NCBI GenBank assembly: GCA_003586115.2
Contig: QVOM02000073.1
Coordinates: 31,819,298-31,883,297 of the forward strand
DNA: 64,000 bases
DNA from: Salvator merianae
Taxonomy: Eukaryota; Chordata; Lepidosauria; Squamata; Teiidae
Reading direction: 5' to 3'
Below are positions 11,940-25,080 of this stretch, one piece after another. The notes under the pieces are model-generated. The model did not search any database. It was not told where the DNA came from and saw only the letters and a list, made by a program, of their open reading frames with translations. Position numbers and translations under genes: made by a program. Positions within the stretch are counted from its first letter, which is position 1. The number at the start of each line of letters is the position of its first letter.

Positions 11940-12305
11940 TGATAGGAATGTTAGGACTGACAAGGGGAAGTATTTTTTCACACAACAGGTAATTGGTCTA
12001 TGGAATTTACTACTAGAGAGGGTGGTGACAGCCACTAGCTTGGATGGCTTTAAGAAGAGGTTGGACAAATTCATGAAGGGCAGACATATCAATGGTTATT
12101 AGAATGGATGCCTAGGTACCACCTTTGGATGGGACAGACAGGTAGGATGCCTCTAACAGCCATTTGCAGGCAATCAAGAGCAGGTGAGGATTCCACCCTC
12201 TTCTTCCGTACGAGAATACCCAGAAAGAAATGGTGAGGCAGGATGCTAGATGAGATGGGTTGTGATCTGATCCAGCAGGTCTTCTCTTGTGTTCTTATGA
12301 TATAT
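11940..12305 (+). mobile_element. CR1-like LINE, ORF2 C-terminus and 3' end
   Basis: Begins 'gaagtattttttcacacaac' and continues through a decayed reading of WN.LL..VV.ATSLDGFKKRLDKFMKGRHING, the conserved CR1-like ORF2 terminus. It then passes into the 'gatccagcaggtcttctctt' 3' region. Heavily 5'-truncated. Confidence 0.8.
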
Positions 12306-13663
12306 GCAGATCATTACTTAGAAGTGAAATGTTCCCTCCACAGAATTTGTGCCCCCATAGCTTCACCTTTGCTACTGTGGCGGCAATGGCAACATTTGGC
12401 ATTTCATTCCTGCTAGTGGTGAACTATCCACTTTCCATGACATTCAGTCAGTAAAGAGGAACTTCCTTTGGCTGGACGAGAATTGAATAAAGCAGATGTG
12501 ACAGGGGATAATGTCTGCATATTTTGCTCAGCCTCACTTTGTCCTAATGGTACAAATGTTGTCTTCCTGAAGAAGGGCAGCACAAAGAAAGAAACATGCA
12601 ATTCCTGTCAAGCTGTCTTATGGGCATTTTCTGCATCATGCACCTTGGTGCACAATGCAGAGGCCTGTCTTGGCTCAGATCACTCAATCCAGGCAAGAAT
12701 TAGAGCAGGTCATGGTGGCAAATACCAGGGTCTGTCCATTGGGTTACAGTCATTTCCCAGTCTTCTTTAAAAGCAAGGAAACAAAAAGTTTCGCAGCCTC
12801 CAAAGTTGCAGGCAGGAATGATTTTTATAGTATGTTGCAAGTGTCTGATTTCCAGGGCCATTTGCAGAGGCCAACAAAATGAGGTTGGACTCCATGTGCT
12901 GCTTGGACCACTACAACTGTCTGCATAGCGAACAGCAGGGACAGTCCACAAATGGGGAATGCTCGGGAGATCACTTGAGAGTGGTTTCCCATTGCACCAC
13001 ACTCCAGCGCAATTTTTACCCCAAGGACTGCTCCAGTTTAATGGCCTATGTGACTAGAGTATTTCCTGGAAGGGGCAGCCCCTCGGCAACTGTTCCTTTG
13101 AGTGGATGCTGCATTCCTGGGTGGCAGCTAGCAGAAGCTGGCACAGGCTCACCCAAGACTTTACCCCTGTAAGTAAGGTGACACTGTGAGCTGACTCCAT
13201 AAGTAGAAAAACTTCTGGCAAGTCATCAAAATTCTCCAACACATTCAGCATCCAGCATTGTCTTCCCTCTAAATTTTCCCTTCACTTTCTTTTCCATAGC
13301 CCATGCGTAAGAGCGTGGAAAAAACTGGAAGTACAAAAGCAAAATGTTTTTGATAGATGTTAATAATTTTGCTTGATTTTTCGGTGTTGGCTCAGCTGAC
13401 TACTAGCTAACAAAGTAAGTACAGATTATAGATTTCTCTGTAATTAAACTTCATCTGTAATAAAACAGTAGCTGCTTAATAATTCAGAAACTTTACTGTT
13501 TGGAAACAAATCCTTAAATCACCAGGTCTAGTCAATTATGGAACGCTAGAATAAAAAGTGTAAAGACACCTGCAGATTGAGTTTGGCTTCTTATGATTAC
13601 ATGGATACATCCGTACAGTTTTCTTGGCAACAAGACAAAAGTGCTTTTTCTGGGCTTTCTTCT
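12306..13663. other. No gene recognised
   Basis: Mixed sequence. Open frames at 12468-12770 and 12879-13172 have no recognisable domain and are shadowed by frames on the other strand. Confidence 0.4.
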
Positions 13664-13740
13664 GGGGATACACTAGGAACTGAACCTGGGACCTTCTGTA
13701 TGCCAAGTAGATACTCTAACACTAGGCTACTGAATCCAAC
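13664..13740 (-). mobile_element. tRNA-derived SINE fragment
   Basis: On the minus strand an A-box-like TAGCCTAGTGTTAGAG is followed about 30 nt later by a B-box-like GGTTCAGTTCC. The spacing is that of a tRNA-type internal promoter. The body and tail are missing. Confidence 0.65.
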
Positions 13741-15311
13741 CCTCCATTCCATAAAAGAATCACAGTCAAAGCATCTCTGACATATTCCTGTCTATCCTTC
13801 ACTTGAGCACATTCAGTGAGGGAGATACCATAGCCTTCAACCTCCACTGTTGAACTGTACAAACAAAGATGTTTTTCTGATATTCCACTGGAATCTGCTT
13901 TGAAGTATCTTAAGAATGTTAAAGTTGCATAGATGTAGTGATCTGCATCTAAGACAAAAAATGCAGTAAGATGCTAAATTAGGGCTTCTGAAGAGCAAGT
14001 ATGAAATACAACTGCAAGTTGTAGGATAAATATATCCATATTTGGGTAAGAGGAATCTTGTATGTCATGTCCAAGTATGGATCTTTAAACAAATTTCCAA
14101 CTGTTTAAAGATGATAGGATAATCTTTTCAGCTCTAACTAGGGCATCTAGGGATAACCTTAGCTGCCAAATCTGCTACTGCTGACACAATCATGTTCATA
14201 TTTCTTCTTCAGAATATTAGTTTTTAGGAAGCAACAATGCCTGTTTCTTCCTCCTTGCCTTACTGTCTTTTCCCAAGAACCCTGATTGCTTAGCTTACAT
14301 CAGACAATTGTTAAAAGTTCAGACGAGGATCTAGATAGAATAAACAGGCTTCTTACACAGCACATATTTTTATTATGGATGTGTCCAGACAGGCTTTTTC
14401 TTGCAAACAAGTCATTAGGTCAGAATTTTGTGTGCGATTATCCAAAGAAAAGTTTCATGTCTGCACCAAAGCTGGCTTCAGCAATAATCCACTACTACCG
14501 GTGGCTTGGGGAGTGGAACCAGAAGGATCCCAGGACTGCACGTCCCAGTATGCTGCAGCCCTACAAGGAGAAAGGGACCAGAAGAAGGCTCCTGCAGCTG
14601 GGATGAATGAAAGTGTCAGGGGGATAATGGGCCAACCTTTGCCCCTTTTGGGGCTGAGATATGGGTCCAATGAGGGCATTGCATCTACAGCTCCTCTGGC
14701 ATGGTTAAATAAGTGTTTTACAATGCAGCCTTCCCCTGGCACCACCAGTACCAGTACCAGTACCAACACCAGCCAGCTAGGCTGAGGTAGAGAAGTAGAG
14801 CCCACACACTACCAGGCTGCCTATCTGGAATGTATGTTGTCGCTGCTGCCATCAGCTCTCGCTCCAGGTGCATAGTCCAACTATCCTGTCCCATCCCTCC
14901 CTTCACCCCATCTCTTTTCCTTTTAGTAATAGGTGAAATATGTATGCAATCTGAAGGGAAGTTTTCTCTTCAGATCACATAAATCCTTTGCCTCTCCTTT
15001 TTCCTCACTTTGACCTTTCCCTCTCTGGATGCTCCAGAGATTCATGCAAGCAAGAAAGGCAGCCAGTATCTTGCCCTCTTAAGTGACATGCTTAATCAGT
15101 CTGTGGTGCTTTTCTTGAACCTATTGGAAGGCAGGTGGCCAGTACCGAGTAGATGACCCTGCTCCTCTTTCCGTTGTTAACAAAATATTCTGGGTATTTT
15201 GAACATATAAAACTAATTGCAGAATGGGATAGGTTGAATAGCCCCCATCTCCATAGTTAAGGACACCAAAGCAATGTCTGTGAGCAAAATTTGCAGCTTG
15301 GGAGAGATTCT
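13741..15311. other. No gene recognised
   Basis: Ordinary sequence. A short CCAGTA repeat (14747-14770) gives a local repetitive open frame on both strands. Confidence 0.4.
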
Positions 15312-16277
15312 GAGGCTGCAGTCACACCTTCACTTTGAAGTTTCTTCAGTCCATTTTAGGACCTGGTAGACCACATCTGTGAATTCCTATCTGTTTCCCT
15401 TGGGGACTTTCTACCCTTCATGAGGACTTTCCTGCATTCAGATAATCACACCTCTGAAACAGTTATAGTGCTTTACTCCGTTTTTATTTTCAAAGGTGTG
15501 CGCACGGAAGAGGACTAAAGAGGCTGAACCATGCCGTGGTGGGCGGTTGCAGCTGAACATCCCTTTTCCTCTTGGCCATTGTGAGACATTTGGGCATTAC
15601 CCAGAGTTTGTTCTGTTCCCCCCTTCTTCCTTCCTCCACAGTATCACCAGCCCACCTCGATAGTTAACTTCCGGAAGAGCAAAGACTTACCTTTCAGCAG
15701 CTACATTTCATTTTCTCTTTTTCTAGAAAATAGAAAAGTGTTCTTCTGCTGCATTGCACTCTCTGCCTGTGAAGCAGGGTTCACTTCCCTGCATTGTCTG
15801 TGGGCAGACTTCCCTGCATCATCTCTGGAAAGACTTCACTGCAAAGACCCTCCATTTGGTTTATATGTGTAATTCTGCATTTGCACACTTCCAGAAAACT
15901 GTCTTATTAAAGAAAAAAAAAATCAGTGGTGTTTCAGTCTCTGTCCAGGCAGAGTTGAACTTCTAAGGACAAGGCTGGGAAGTGAGGGGATGGTGTGGAG
16001 GTAGACAGCCAAGGGTAGGTTTCTGCCTCCAACCCTGCATACAAAACTTGATTGATAAAAAATGATTCTATCAGAGCGAAGGGAGGGGCACTAAGGTGGA
16101 AAGGGGTGGAGATGTAAAAGGCACTGTTTAAGGAGACTGAGGATGGGAGAAGGAAAGTGTGAGCAGCGAAGCCCAAATTGAGGACAGATTTTTGGGTGTT
16201 AGGTGTGATCAGGGCTGGTACGTTTTGAATCTGATTTGACAAATAACACAGACTACTTTCTTGAAGTGTGACCACAG
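15312..16277 (-). mobile_element. Family A hAT-like element, internally deleted copy
   Basis: Left end 'gcagtcacaccttcactttg', right end 'cttgaagtgtgaccac', forming imperfect inverted repeats. 15930-16275 is the inverted counterpart of 48164-48510, and 15312-15600 matches the reverse complement of 18980-19270. It therefore joins both ends of the long family A element and lacks most of the middle. No transposase frame is visible. Confidence 0.7.
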
Positions 16278-17289
16278 CTTGAGAACCCCTGAAATGTAGG
16301 CTCCATGTTTTGGAGAAACAATTGTGAGGTTATTCAATCTAGATGTCTGCTGGAATTCAATTCTCATTATCCTTAATTTTGGGGAATGCTGGCTTGATAT
16401 GGTGGGAGTCCAACATAATTTGGATAGTCATAATTTCCCTACATTATGTTTCATACTCATTTATGTTTGACAAACACACCCAGGTATGATGAAATACCAT
16501 TAGCCACCAGTGAACTCTCATTCCAAAGGAAACTACCCAAGGATAAGCACTGTGTTCTGGAATTTACCACCACCCAGAATACGAGATAGGTGCTCTTTGC
16601 TGCCTTGATACCACTATGAAACCATGTTTGCTAGGTACATATTTTAAATTAAAGTAATATAACAAACATTAAGAAGAAGTTGGTTTTCTGCCCAAATTCA
16701 CAGGTGTGTTCCTAATTAATATCTTACTGAAAGAAGAAAGCAAAATAGCAGACCTACACTAGAGACATTACTGTAACTAACCAGGCCTGGACCTATTCCA
16801 ATAAATAGATTTATTAAGAGCCACTACCACAGTCCTTTTCCACAGATTTAACCTTCTATGTCACTGGAATATTTCCTATATAAACATATTACCAACAGAA
16901 GTTCTGATTTCTCTTCCTTACCAGGGACATGTAAGAAAAGTCCTTGAGTCTAACTAGGGACATAAATAAAAGTTTATTTCCATGATCTAACCCCCAATTA
17001 ATTGTTTATGAATTCAAGTATTATAAAGCTCTCACTACTAAAGTAAGAAAGGCTTGCTTTTCTACAGAGGAAAGGGACCAGAAGGATATATAAATATAGA
17101 TCCCAAACAGAATCTTAAACAGGCCACGTGAAGTGCAAAGCAAAGGCGACATTAATGACCTGCCTGTCCCAGCATGGCAAGTCAAATTACATCCCTCCAA
17201 ATGAGGACCCACTTCTACTGCTTGCAGAGACAAACAAAACACACCACACCTGTATCCATAAACCACAACTTTACATAATGTTTGAACAT
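16278..17289. other. No gene recognised
   Basis: AT-rich sequence without recognisable exon or repeat. Confidence 0.4.
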
Positions 17290-19272
17290 TTTGCCAGGCA
17301 TTTCATCAAAACTTTCTTTCAAACTTTTTCAACTTTTTAAAACTTTTCCATAACAATTTATTTAATTTTTTCCCCCATGTGGAAGGGACCCTTACTTCCA
17401 TGCAGCACAGTGGCTGCACCTCCAATTTCAGCAGCCAGTCCGCACCATTCAGCCCTTTTGTGCAGGCATATTCAGTTGTTGGCAAGGGACTGGAATTTCA
17501 AACAGAGGACACAATCAGGAACACACACAAAGAGGCGAGGGAGAAAATTTATCAAACGAACGCACTAGCACTAAAAGCCACTGAACACCCTGAATGTATG
17601 GAAGCCACCCATGTGCACAGAAGGGCATCTACTTTCAAGGTGGCAGGGAGTTTCATGTCATTGCTGCACCTCCAATGGCAGCAGCCAGCCCATGCCATTC
17701 AGCCCTTTTTGTAGCTGCCCTCGACTGTTGGCTTTGTCCAATGAAGGGAGGAAGGGGAAATTATGCAACAGTGGTGGAAGATGTGCATCTTCATGTCCAA
17801 CTATCAATTTTAAGCTCGCTGCCTTTTAGGGACACATTGTGTCTAGAACCTATAACAAAGTGTATCCCTCTTTTCCCTGGTCTAATTTCTCCCCTGTATG
17901 TACAGCACCAAAGCAAGATAGTGCTGTGAAATCAAGGCTGAAATGTTGGCTTCCAGATCGGACTCCCATTTTGTTGCTACACTTCACTGATGCACAGCAA
18001 GGGGCTACTATCATCCAGATCCTGAAATGGAGGAAGTTTGAAATTCCGTGCCAAAGTGAGGTGTACCACAGCTATTAAAGACCCATATGGTATAGGCAGC
18101 CAATCAGCAGTTGTTACTCCAAGGTCAAAGAACGATGGAGGGAGGACCCCAGGGTCATGCCATTGTTGCTGCCAGCCATAAGCCAATCGTTGCCTGTTTT
18201 CACAGGGTGAACTGAACTTCCATTGGGTATGCACTTCATACCCAAATGGCTACTTGTTAGCAGCTCATAACCCAAGGAAAATGAACTATTGGGCATGTTA
18301 GCCAAGCACAATAGTTGACCCACAGTGGTTTGCTTCAGCAACCTCACCAGCGGTCACACAAAAAGACCATTCCACAGACAACCATGGTTATGCACACATC
18401 AAGACTTGTGCAGAAACCCTCCATTTGTTTTATACGTGTAATTCTGCATTTACAAATTTGTGCAAAACTCTCTTATTTTTTTTTAAAAAAAAGGTATTTC
18501 ATTCTCTGGCAAGGCAGAGTCTGACCTATAAGGACATGGTTGGGAAGTGAAGGGATGGTGTGGAGGTAGAAGGTCAGGGGTAGGGGCAGAGGGAAGTCTT
18601 TCCAGAGACAATGCAGGGAAGTGAGCCCTGACAAGCAGAGAGTGTGTGAAGGAGCAGGGGGGTGCTTTTCTTCATTTTTAAAAAAGAGAAAATGGAATGT
18701 GGCTACTGAAAGAAAGCATGTCCTACAGCGCTTCACATTGTGTGTGAACCCCAATCCCTCAACCATTGCTTTCCTTCCTAGACTAACCATCCTATCCCTA
18801 AAAGCAGGCATGCAGCAGGAAGAGAGAGTGCAAAGAAGCAGAAGAGCGCTTTTCACATTTTTTTTAAAAAAGAAAATGGAATGTGTCTGCCGGAAGGAAG
18901 CATGTCGTATAACCCTTTGCGCTGTGTGCCATCCAGAAGTTAACTATCAAGGAGCGCTGGTGGCACTGTGGAGGAAGGAGAAGGGAGGGATGGTGCCAAC
19001 TCTGGGTAATGCCCACGCGGTCGCACATTGGCCAAAAGGAAAAGGAAAATTCACCTGCAGCAGCCCACTACAGGATGGTTCAGCCCTTTTAGTCCTCTTC
19101 CACAGCCACACCTCTGAAAATAAAAATGGAGTAATGCACTATAATGGTTTCAGAGCTGTGATTATCTGAATACAGGAAATTCCCCAAAAGAAACAGACAT
19201 CAGTTAACAGGTGTGGTCTATCAGGTTGTAAATGGACTGAAGCTTTAAAGTGAAGTTGTGACTACGGCTATG
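17290..19272 (+). mobile_element. Family A hAT-like element, partial copy
   Basis: 17630-18100 aligns directly with 49290-50110, and 18350-18520 with a reverse complement of 15850-15990. The right end (TTAAAGTGAAGTTGTGACTA) matches the family terminus. The left arm of the palindrome is missing. Two internal blocks are duplicated (17377-17485 with 17655-17760; 18635-18740 with 18810-18920). It holds the empty sites for two MITEs nested in the 48-50 kb copy. Confidence 0.7.
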
Positions 19273-19884
19273 GATACAGAGCAGTCCTCTGCATTTTCCT
19301 GTGCTGAGCTAGGTTCCAAACCAGAGCAGGTCAAGCTGATCAAAGTAGGCCCATGAATGTCTCATATGTTCTTTCATTTCGAGTCATTTAATCATGCGTT
19401 TACAAAATGTCAGTGTGCTATCCGAAGCATGCAAGTCTGAGGTGCCTTGGAGATGGCAAGCTTTCTTGCTCCTTCTTACATCCCCATTTCACTTCTTCAA
19501 TGAGATAAGGGCAGAATGTGCCTTGCACCATAATTATGTCATGGGCACATCCAACGGGCAGGGGGCACACACCCCTGCACTAATCCTACCCTAAGCGCTG
19601 TCAACTGTGCTGGGGGTTTTGGCCAAGAAAAGCAAGAGTGCTGAACATACGCATTGATCTCTTCCAGCTCTGGCAAGCAATATCTGGACAAAAGACAATA
19701 CCAGCAATCCAGAGGAACCTGATCTTAGCCTGATCCTCTCTTGCTTTAATATGTGAACCTCACACACACCCCATCTTCGTTAATAGAGTTGTTTAGCTGC
19801 TGAAAGGCCTGAATATTCTTCTATTAGCACCTAAGGAAGCTCTGAAAATATTTGTTTTGGGCACTGCCATACTTGAGAGCGAGA
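19273..19884. other. No gene recognised
   Basis: Nothing identifiable beyond short overlapping frames. Confidence 0.4.
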
Positions 19885-20264
19885 GTGTATCCAGACAGGG
19901 ATTATTCTGGGATAATAATAAAACCTGGGATTATTCCAGCACTATATTGGGCTTGTCGCATATATCCATGGCAATCCTAATATAAAGGTAAATTCCCAGA
20001 ATATCACTATTGTGGGAAAAAGAACACACAATCCGGTTTTTCTCACATAGCGATATTGCTTAGCTTGTCTGGCACTTGCTCCCTTGAAGAAAATGCCCAC
20101 TGCACAAGTGCAGGGCAGGTGTTTGTGCAGTTCTGGGCATTTTCATCATCATATGCATTGTGGGAACAGGCATTTTGCCCTGCCTTTTGGCAGGGAGGAT
20201 AGGAGGCAATTGCAGGGCCTAATCAAGATCCCACAATTTCCTGTCACTGTTTGGAGGCAGCCCC
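19885..20264. mobile_element. MITE, family C
   Basis: Begins 'tgtatccagacagggatta' and ends 'ctgtttggaggcagcccc'. The left half carries a partial palindrome around GGGATTATTCC and TATCCATGGCAATCC. The right half shares TGTCTGG.ACTTGCTCCC and CAAGTGCAGG blocks with copies at 29.1, 54.3 and 58.1 kb. Confidence 0.55.
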
Positions 20265-20375
20265 AGAGTAACCAAATTAAGCCTAGAATCTTCTTTACAG
20301 AAAAGTGAGGCCATTTCCCTTCTCTTTCCTTTCTTTGGTTCTCTTTTATGTGTTTTGTTCTTCTACCAAAAAGGC

Positions 20376-20417
20376 TCTGTTAAACCCTATCAATATTTAT
20401 TGATAGGGTTTAACAGA
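20376..20417. repeat. Perfect 20-bp palindrome, 2-nt spacer
   Basis: Arms 20376-20395 and 20398-20417 are exact reverse complements separated by TT. The core is TTAAACCCTATCAATA and its complement. Confidence 0.9.
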
Positions 20418-20874
20418 AATTTATAAATTGACAAATTTATGCTTCATTGTGTATCCCAATAGAAGAGAGAGAATGCAAGAACACAGAATAATCCCGCTCT
20501 GCCCACATTAATGCCTGGGGGTGGGGGGTGGGGGCTTCTCAGCATCCTCTGGAACATGCCATCCTAGGGAGAGCCTGATCTAGACTGTGATAACTTCTCT
20601 GCTGCATTGCGGCAAGAGATATTTTGAATTGCTTTTCAAGCCCACCACACCTTTTAAAACAGTCTGGGCAGGTTGGGGTCATTTAAACGGGATGAGGTAA
20701 CCAAAACGTAAATTATGCTTGCCTGTGTGATTTAAGAACTGAACTGAAGCTTTACACTCTCAAAAAAATTCAGTAAGAAGCAAGGAAAGTAATGGTCTAT
20801 GATAGAAGGGTTGCAGCAACAGTAAATGTCGAGGCCAGGGATGCTAGATGAACCCTACAGAATACAGTGGTACC

Positions 20875-21371
20875 TTGGCACTCAACTGCCTTGAAACTCA
20901 TCAAATTTGGTACTCAACGCATTTTGATATGAAAATTTTGTCTTGGTACTCATTGTTTGGTACTCAATGTGCAAGCTAGAACTTGTCCGTGCAGGTTGCC
21001 TCGTGACTCGCTACCCTTTCCAGCTGAAAGAAAGGGTCACGTGGTAGTCACGTGGTAGCTCTTGCCCTGTGCATGTCCTCTTGTGGTCTTGTCATGGCTT
21101 CTTTGGTCATCTTGTGTATTTAATCTAAGTACTGTACAGGTATTTATTAATTTTAAGGTTTATTTCTCAAGTAAAATAATGATATACAACCCTATCTTTT
21201 TACATATTGCCTTTAAAATGTGCATTGTCTTTGGTTTGGGAACGCATTAAATTTATTTACATTATTCCTTATGGAATAATGCTTATGGGAAAAATTTGTT
21301 TGGTACTCATTGTTTTTGGTACTCATTGTGCCTCCCAGAACTAATTAATGACAAGTACCAAGGTATGACTG
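20875..21371. mobile_element. Tigger-like (Tc1/mariner) non-autonomous element
   Basis: Flanked by TA dinucleotides (20873-20874 and 21372-21373). Ends 'cagtggtaccttggcactca' and 'tgacaagtaccaaggtatg', the typical pogo/Tigger terminal repeat with several subterminal GGTACTCA motifs. The open frame inside (21062-21250) does not resemble a transposase. Confidence 0.8.
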
Positions 21372-21373
21372 TA

Positions 21374-22472
21374 GATCGGTATATCATCTAATGGCCCAGT
21401 CACACTTCTAACAGTATCATTTTTGACAGAATGTTTAGAATTTTGCTACGAAGAAACAAGAGGATTGTTTCTGATCATTCAGTTATTTAATGTTTACACA
21501 GTGGAAATACACTGACCACTCACAGTATCTTTATCTCAAATGATGGGAGTAGAGGAGGAGAAAATCCATCAGGGATCTCAACAATGGGTTTGACACATGA
21601 TATGGCAAGAAGCCTTCGTTCAGGTACCACGATTTGCAATAGTGACTGGCTGTGAAAATGTAAATGACAGTGCTTTGAACTGTGGTTGAAATGGGTCCAG
21701 CTAGCTTATAAGGGCACAGTAGAGAGAGAAAAAATGCAAAATGTTCGCTCACATGCAGGAAACATCCTAATGAAAGTAATCTCACTGAACGCAAGCAGAT
21801 TTGTCACATAAATGGGTACATTTTTGCTGTTTGTTTTAAATACCCTAATCTGGATAAGTCAAATGCTGCTGATCTTCTAGGAGGCCCGAAGCTGTGGTGC
21901 CTGTTAGGAACAGGAATCATTATTCTAACCCTGTTGGAAAGAACGAGGTAACCACTTTGTTTAGGAAGGCATTAGTGGCAATCTTTCATCTTGGTTGGGG
22001 AATAGGGCTACGTGTGTGATCAATGACCTGAGTTACTATACCCCAGGCTGTATTCCTTGGAAGAAATGGAAGAACCTCTCGAGATTTAGTTTGACCATAC
22101 AGGCAAATAAAGACATTACTTTAAGGGAACTATGTTAGACATCAGTGATTTTGGCTAATTTTTTTTTTTAATTCTTTGCAAAACACTTTGTACATCAATG
22201 TACATCCTCAGTTATGTGAAATCTTCTTCAAAGGCAGGCATGGCTAACAAAACAGTGATACAGCAGATAACAGTTTTGCCTTCTTCAATAGGTTGTCCTT
22301 TTCTTCCTGTTTTGAATGAAGGGTATCTGTGTGTGTGTGTGTGTTTGTGTAAGAGATACTTGACCCAGGGCACCAAAGACACCTTGGGCCAGTCCTGATA
22401 CTAGCTCACTACTGGTGCTGACATAAGAATAAAGTACCAGTAAGCCAGCTTCTCTGTATGGAATGAGGGAAC
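21374..22472. other. No gene; contains a (TG)n tract
   Basis: Only a short dinucleotide repeat (TG)n at 22327-22350 is recognisable. Confidence 0.5.
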
Positions 22473-22587
22473 TAAGGCTGCATATCTAGACATTGCTTAT
22501 TTATTCTGCTTTATTCTATCTATGCTTTATTCTGGAATATTCAAATATAGTGGAATAGGTAAGCGATGTCTAGATGCAGACATAATC
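22473..22587. mobile_element. Short palindromic MITE
   Basis: 'ctgcatatctagacattgct' near 22477 pairs with the reverse complement of 'taagcgatgtctagatgcag' ending near 22579. The middle is rich in TTTATTCT and ATTC. No target duplication was resolved. Confidence 0.6.
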
Positions 22588-23867
22588 TTGACCTTTGCCT
22601 CAACCAGTAAAATTTCTTGGGATGGCTGTCTCAAGTACAAATAGTATTTAGGCACTTGTGCTTTGAGAAAGAACACAGCTGGGCAGAACGCACGGCATGA
22701 TAAAGTACATTTCAGTCAGGGATTAATGACAACAGTCACATGCATCTTTTGCTTTGTGCTTTTGTAAGTGACTGGCCTTAAGAAAGAACTGTATTTGCTT
22801 TGGATGAAATTATCTGCTTAAGCAAGGCAAAGTAAACCCTCTGTGTCACATTGTGAAATCTTGCACATTTTGACAACCTTCAAGCTGCATATGAAAAGTC
22901 CTTTGTTTAACTGGCTAAAACAACATCTGCCTTCAGGGCTGTGCTGTCAAGCACAAATATATCTGTACATCCGGTCTCCATTCCACAGAATAAAATCGTT
23001 AAGATGTGTCCACAGAGTAAACAGAGAAAGCCAGATTCATACTAATACCCAAGCACAGAAAAGTAATAGCCATAAGAATGGTGTGATGTAGCTTACTATG
23101 CCGGAATGGTTTTACTAGAAACACCAGATTATCTTAACTTTAGAAACCAGTAGCAAGAAGAAAAAATAGCCACACCTTCATGTGCATCCTTTTTTGTGCA
23201 CATATGCTCAGAGTAACTGTGCAAGGAGAAGTAATGTGTCATGGGTAAAGTATTGGGGCTTATAACTGAATTAATAGTTTTCAGAAACCTAGGAGTGAAT
23301 AAATTTTAGAAACCTAGGTTTGTTTACAGATACTCTCAGCTTGAGAAAAGATTTATACACATTAGAAAAGAAAAGGAAGTGCTGTCCTTAGTTTGCTGAA
23401 CTAGACATCATGCAGCGCTTCACTGTTCAGCATGTTAACTGAAGGTGACAGGAATGCAAGATGAACATCTGGAGGGGATCATGTCAGTCAGCTCCAGAAA
23501 TTTCTTCCTGTCCCTAAAGCAGAAATCAATATACTCTTTTTGTGTTGTTGAAGAAGCAAATCCTACATGTTTTTAACTGGAACACCTAAAACTGAATGAA
23601 ACCAACAAGCTAGCCACCCACACAATTCCCCCAACAGGAGTGTATCTTGCATTTCAGTAAACTAATCAAAATAACTGGGTGTGGAAAAAGGCTTTAGGGA
23701 AGACAGGCAAGGATGAACAACACCTGATTCATCTTATGTTTTGAGTACACTATCATGTATATGCATGTGTCACTCATCACAAAAAATTACAGGCATTATT
23801 AGAAGAATTTTGCTTTTTTATAGTTACCTCTTTTCCAATGGTTTGTTCGTTTTATGAGACAGAGGCT
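22588..23867. other. No gene recognised
   Basis: AT-rich sequence. The open frame at 22843-23091 has no domain signature. Confidence 0.4.
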
Positions 23868-23936
23868 GCATCCACACACAGTAAAGAAAAAAGGCTCAAA
23901 AGCAACTTAGAGATGGTAGCGTCTGCATTCTAGTGT
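23868..23936. mobile_element. Harbinger-like MITE end, family E
   Basis: Starts 'ggctgcatccacacacagta' followed by an A-rich stretch and GGCTCAAAAGCAACTTAGAG. The same start recurs at 28309 with 'gtggcttagagttagtagca'. Only one end is seen here, abutting the Bov-B copy. Confidence 0.45.
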
Positions 23937-23937
23937 C

Positions 23938-25080
23938 TTCTTGTTGAATCATTCAGTTGAATCCAATTCTTTGTGACCACAGGAACCACAGTATCCTTCC
24001 CTCCACTGTTTTCCAGAGTTTGCTCAAGATCATGTTAGTTGCTTCCATGACCTATCTATCCATCTCATCTTCTGCCACCCCCTTCTCCTTTTGCCACCAC
24101 ACTTTCCCAGCATCAGGGTCTTTTCCAATGAGTCCTGTTTTCTCATTATGTGGCCAAAGTATTTGAACTTCAGCTACAGTATTTGTCCTTCCAATGAAGA
24201 ATCAGGGTCGGTTGTCTTTAGTATTGACTGATCTGATCTGCTTCCAGTCCAAGACCCTGTCCAGATGGGGGAAATATAGCACCATTATGGCTATGCTATG
24301 CTAGGATTGCTACACAGGGCTGTGGCAACTTCACCATAGCTGGATATAGATCCCCCCTAAAATGTGCAAAAGCCTATTGCAGGAAAATTTGACACTAATT
24401 GAGGAATTCCCTGAAATAGCACCATTACCTACCTTCTGGACAGAGCCACAATCTTCACTGTGGCCACTGTGCATGTGCTGACATAATACCCAGATGTGCA
24501 TGTCATTAAACGTGCACAGTGTGAGCCCCTACACTGTCTAAGCAACAAGCAAGTATTCTGGAAGGACTTTCTCCAGAATATTGCTTGCTTGATTCCACAA
24601 TACTCTGAAAAGTGTTGATTGTTTGGTGCTCAGCCTTCCTTATGGTCCAGCTCTCACAACTATACATTTCTACTGGGAAAACCATAGCTTTGACCATATA
24701 GACTTTTGTCTGCAAAGTGATTTCTCTGATTTTTAATATGCTGTCTCAGTTTGCCATACTTTTCCTCCCCAGAGCAAACATCTTTTCATTTCATGGCTCT
24801 AGTCACCATGATCTTTGAACCCCCAAAAAGAAAATGTGACACTGCTTCCATTTTCTCCTCCTCTGTTTGTCAGTAAGTGATGGGACTGCATGCCATGATC
24901 TTAGTTTTTTTAATGCTGAGTTTCAGACTGGCTTTTGTACTCTCCTCTTTCACCCTTATCAAGAGGGTTCTTAATTCTTCTTCACTTTCTGCTATCAACG
25001 TGGGATTGTCTGTGTTATCTGAGGTGCTTGATATTTCTCCCAGCAATCTTAATTATGGCATTTGATTAATCCAGCCTAAA
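23938..25080 (-). mobile_element. Bov-B (RTE) LINE, split by a MITE
   Basis: The minus strand gives the Bov-B tail (reverse complement of 'gttgaatcattcagttgaat') and decayed ORF2 C-terminus at 23938-24247. It then resumes at about 24593 with the region complementary to 'ggtgctcagccttccttatg' and continues to about 25080. The interruption at 24250-24592 is a family C MITE. Frameshifts make it a pseudogene. Confidence 0.75.
24250..24592. mobile_element. MITE, family C, nested in Bov-B
   Basis: Begins 'accctgtccagatgggggaa', with a palindrome around 'ctatgctatgctaggattgc', and ends in 'ccagaatattgcttgctt'. It matches the inverted copy at 29940-30372. Its insertion splits a continuous Bov-B reading, so it is younger than the LINE. 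Confidence 0.6.
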
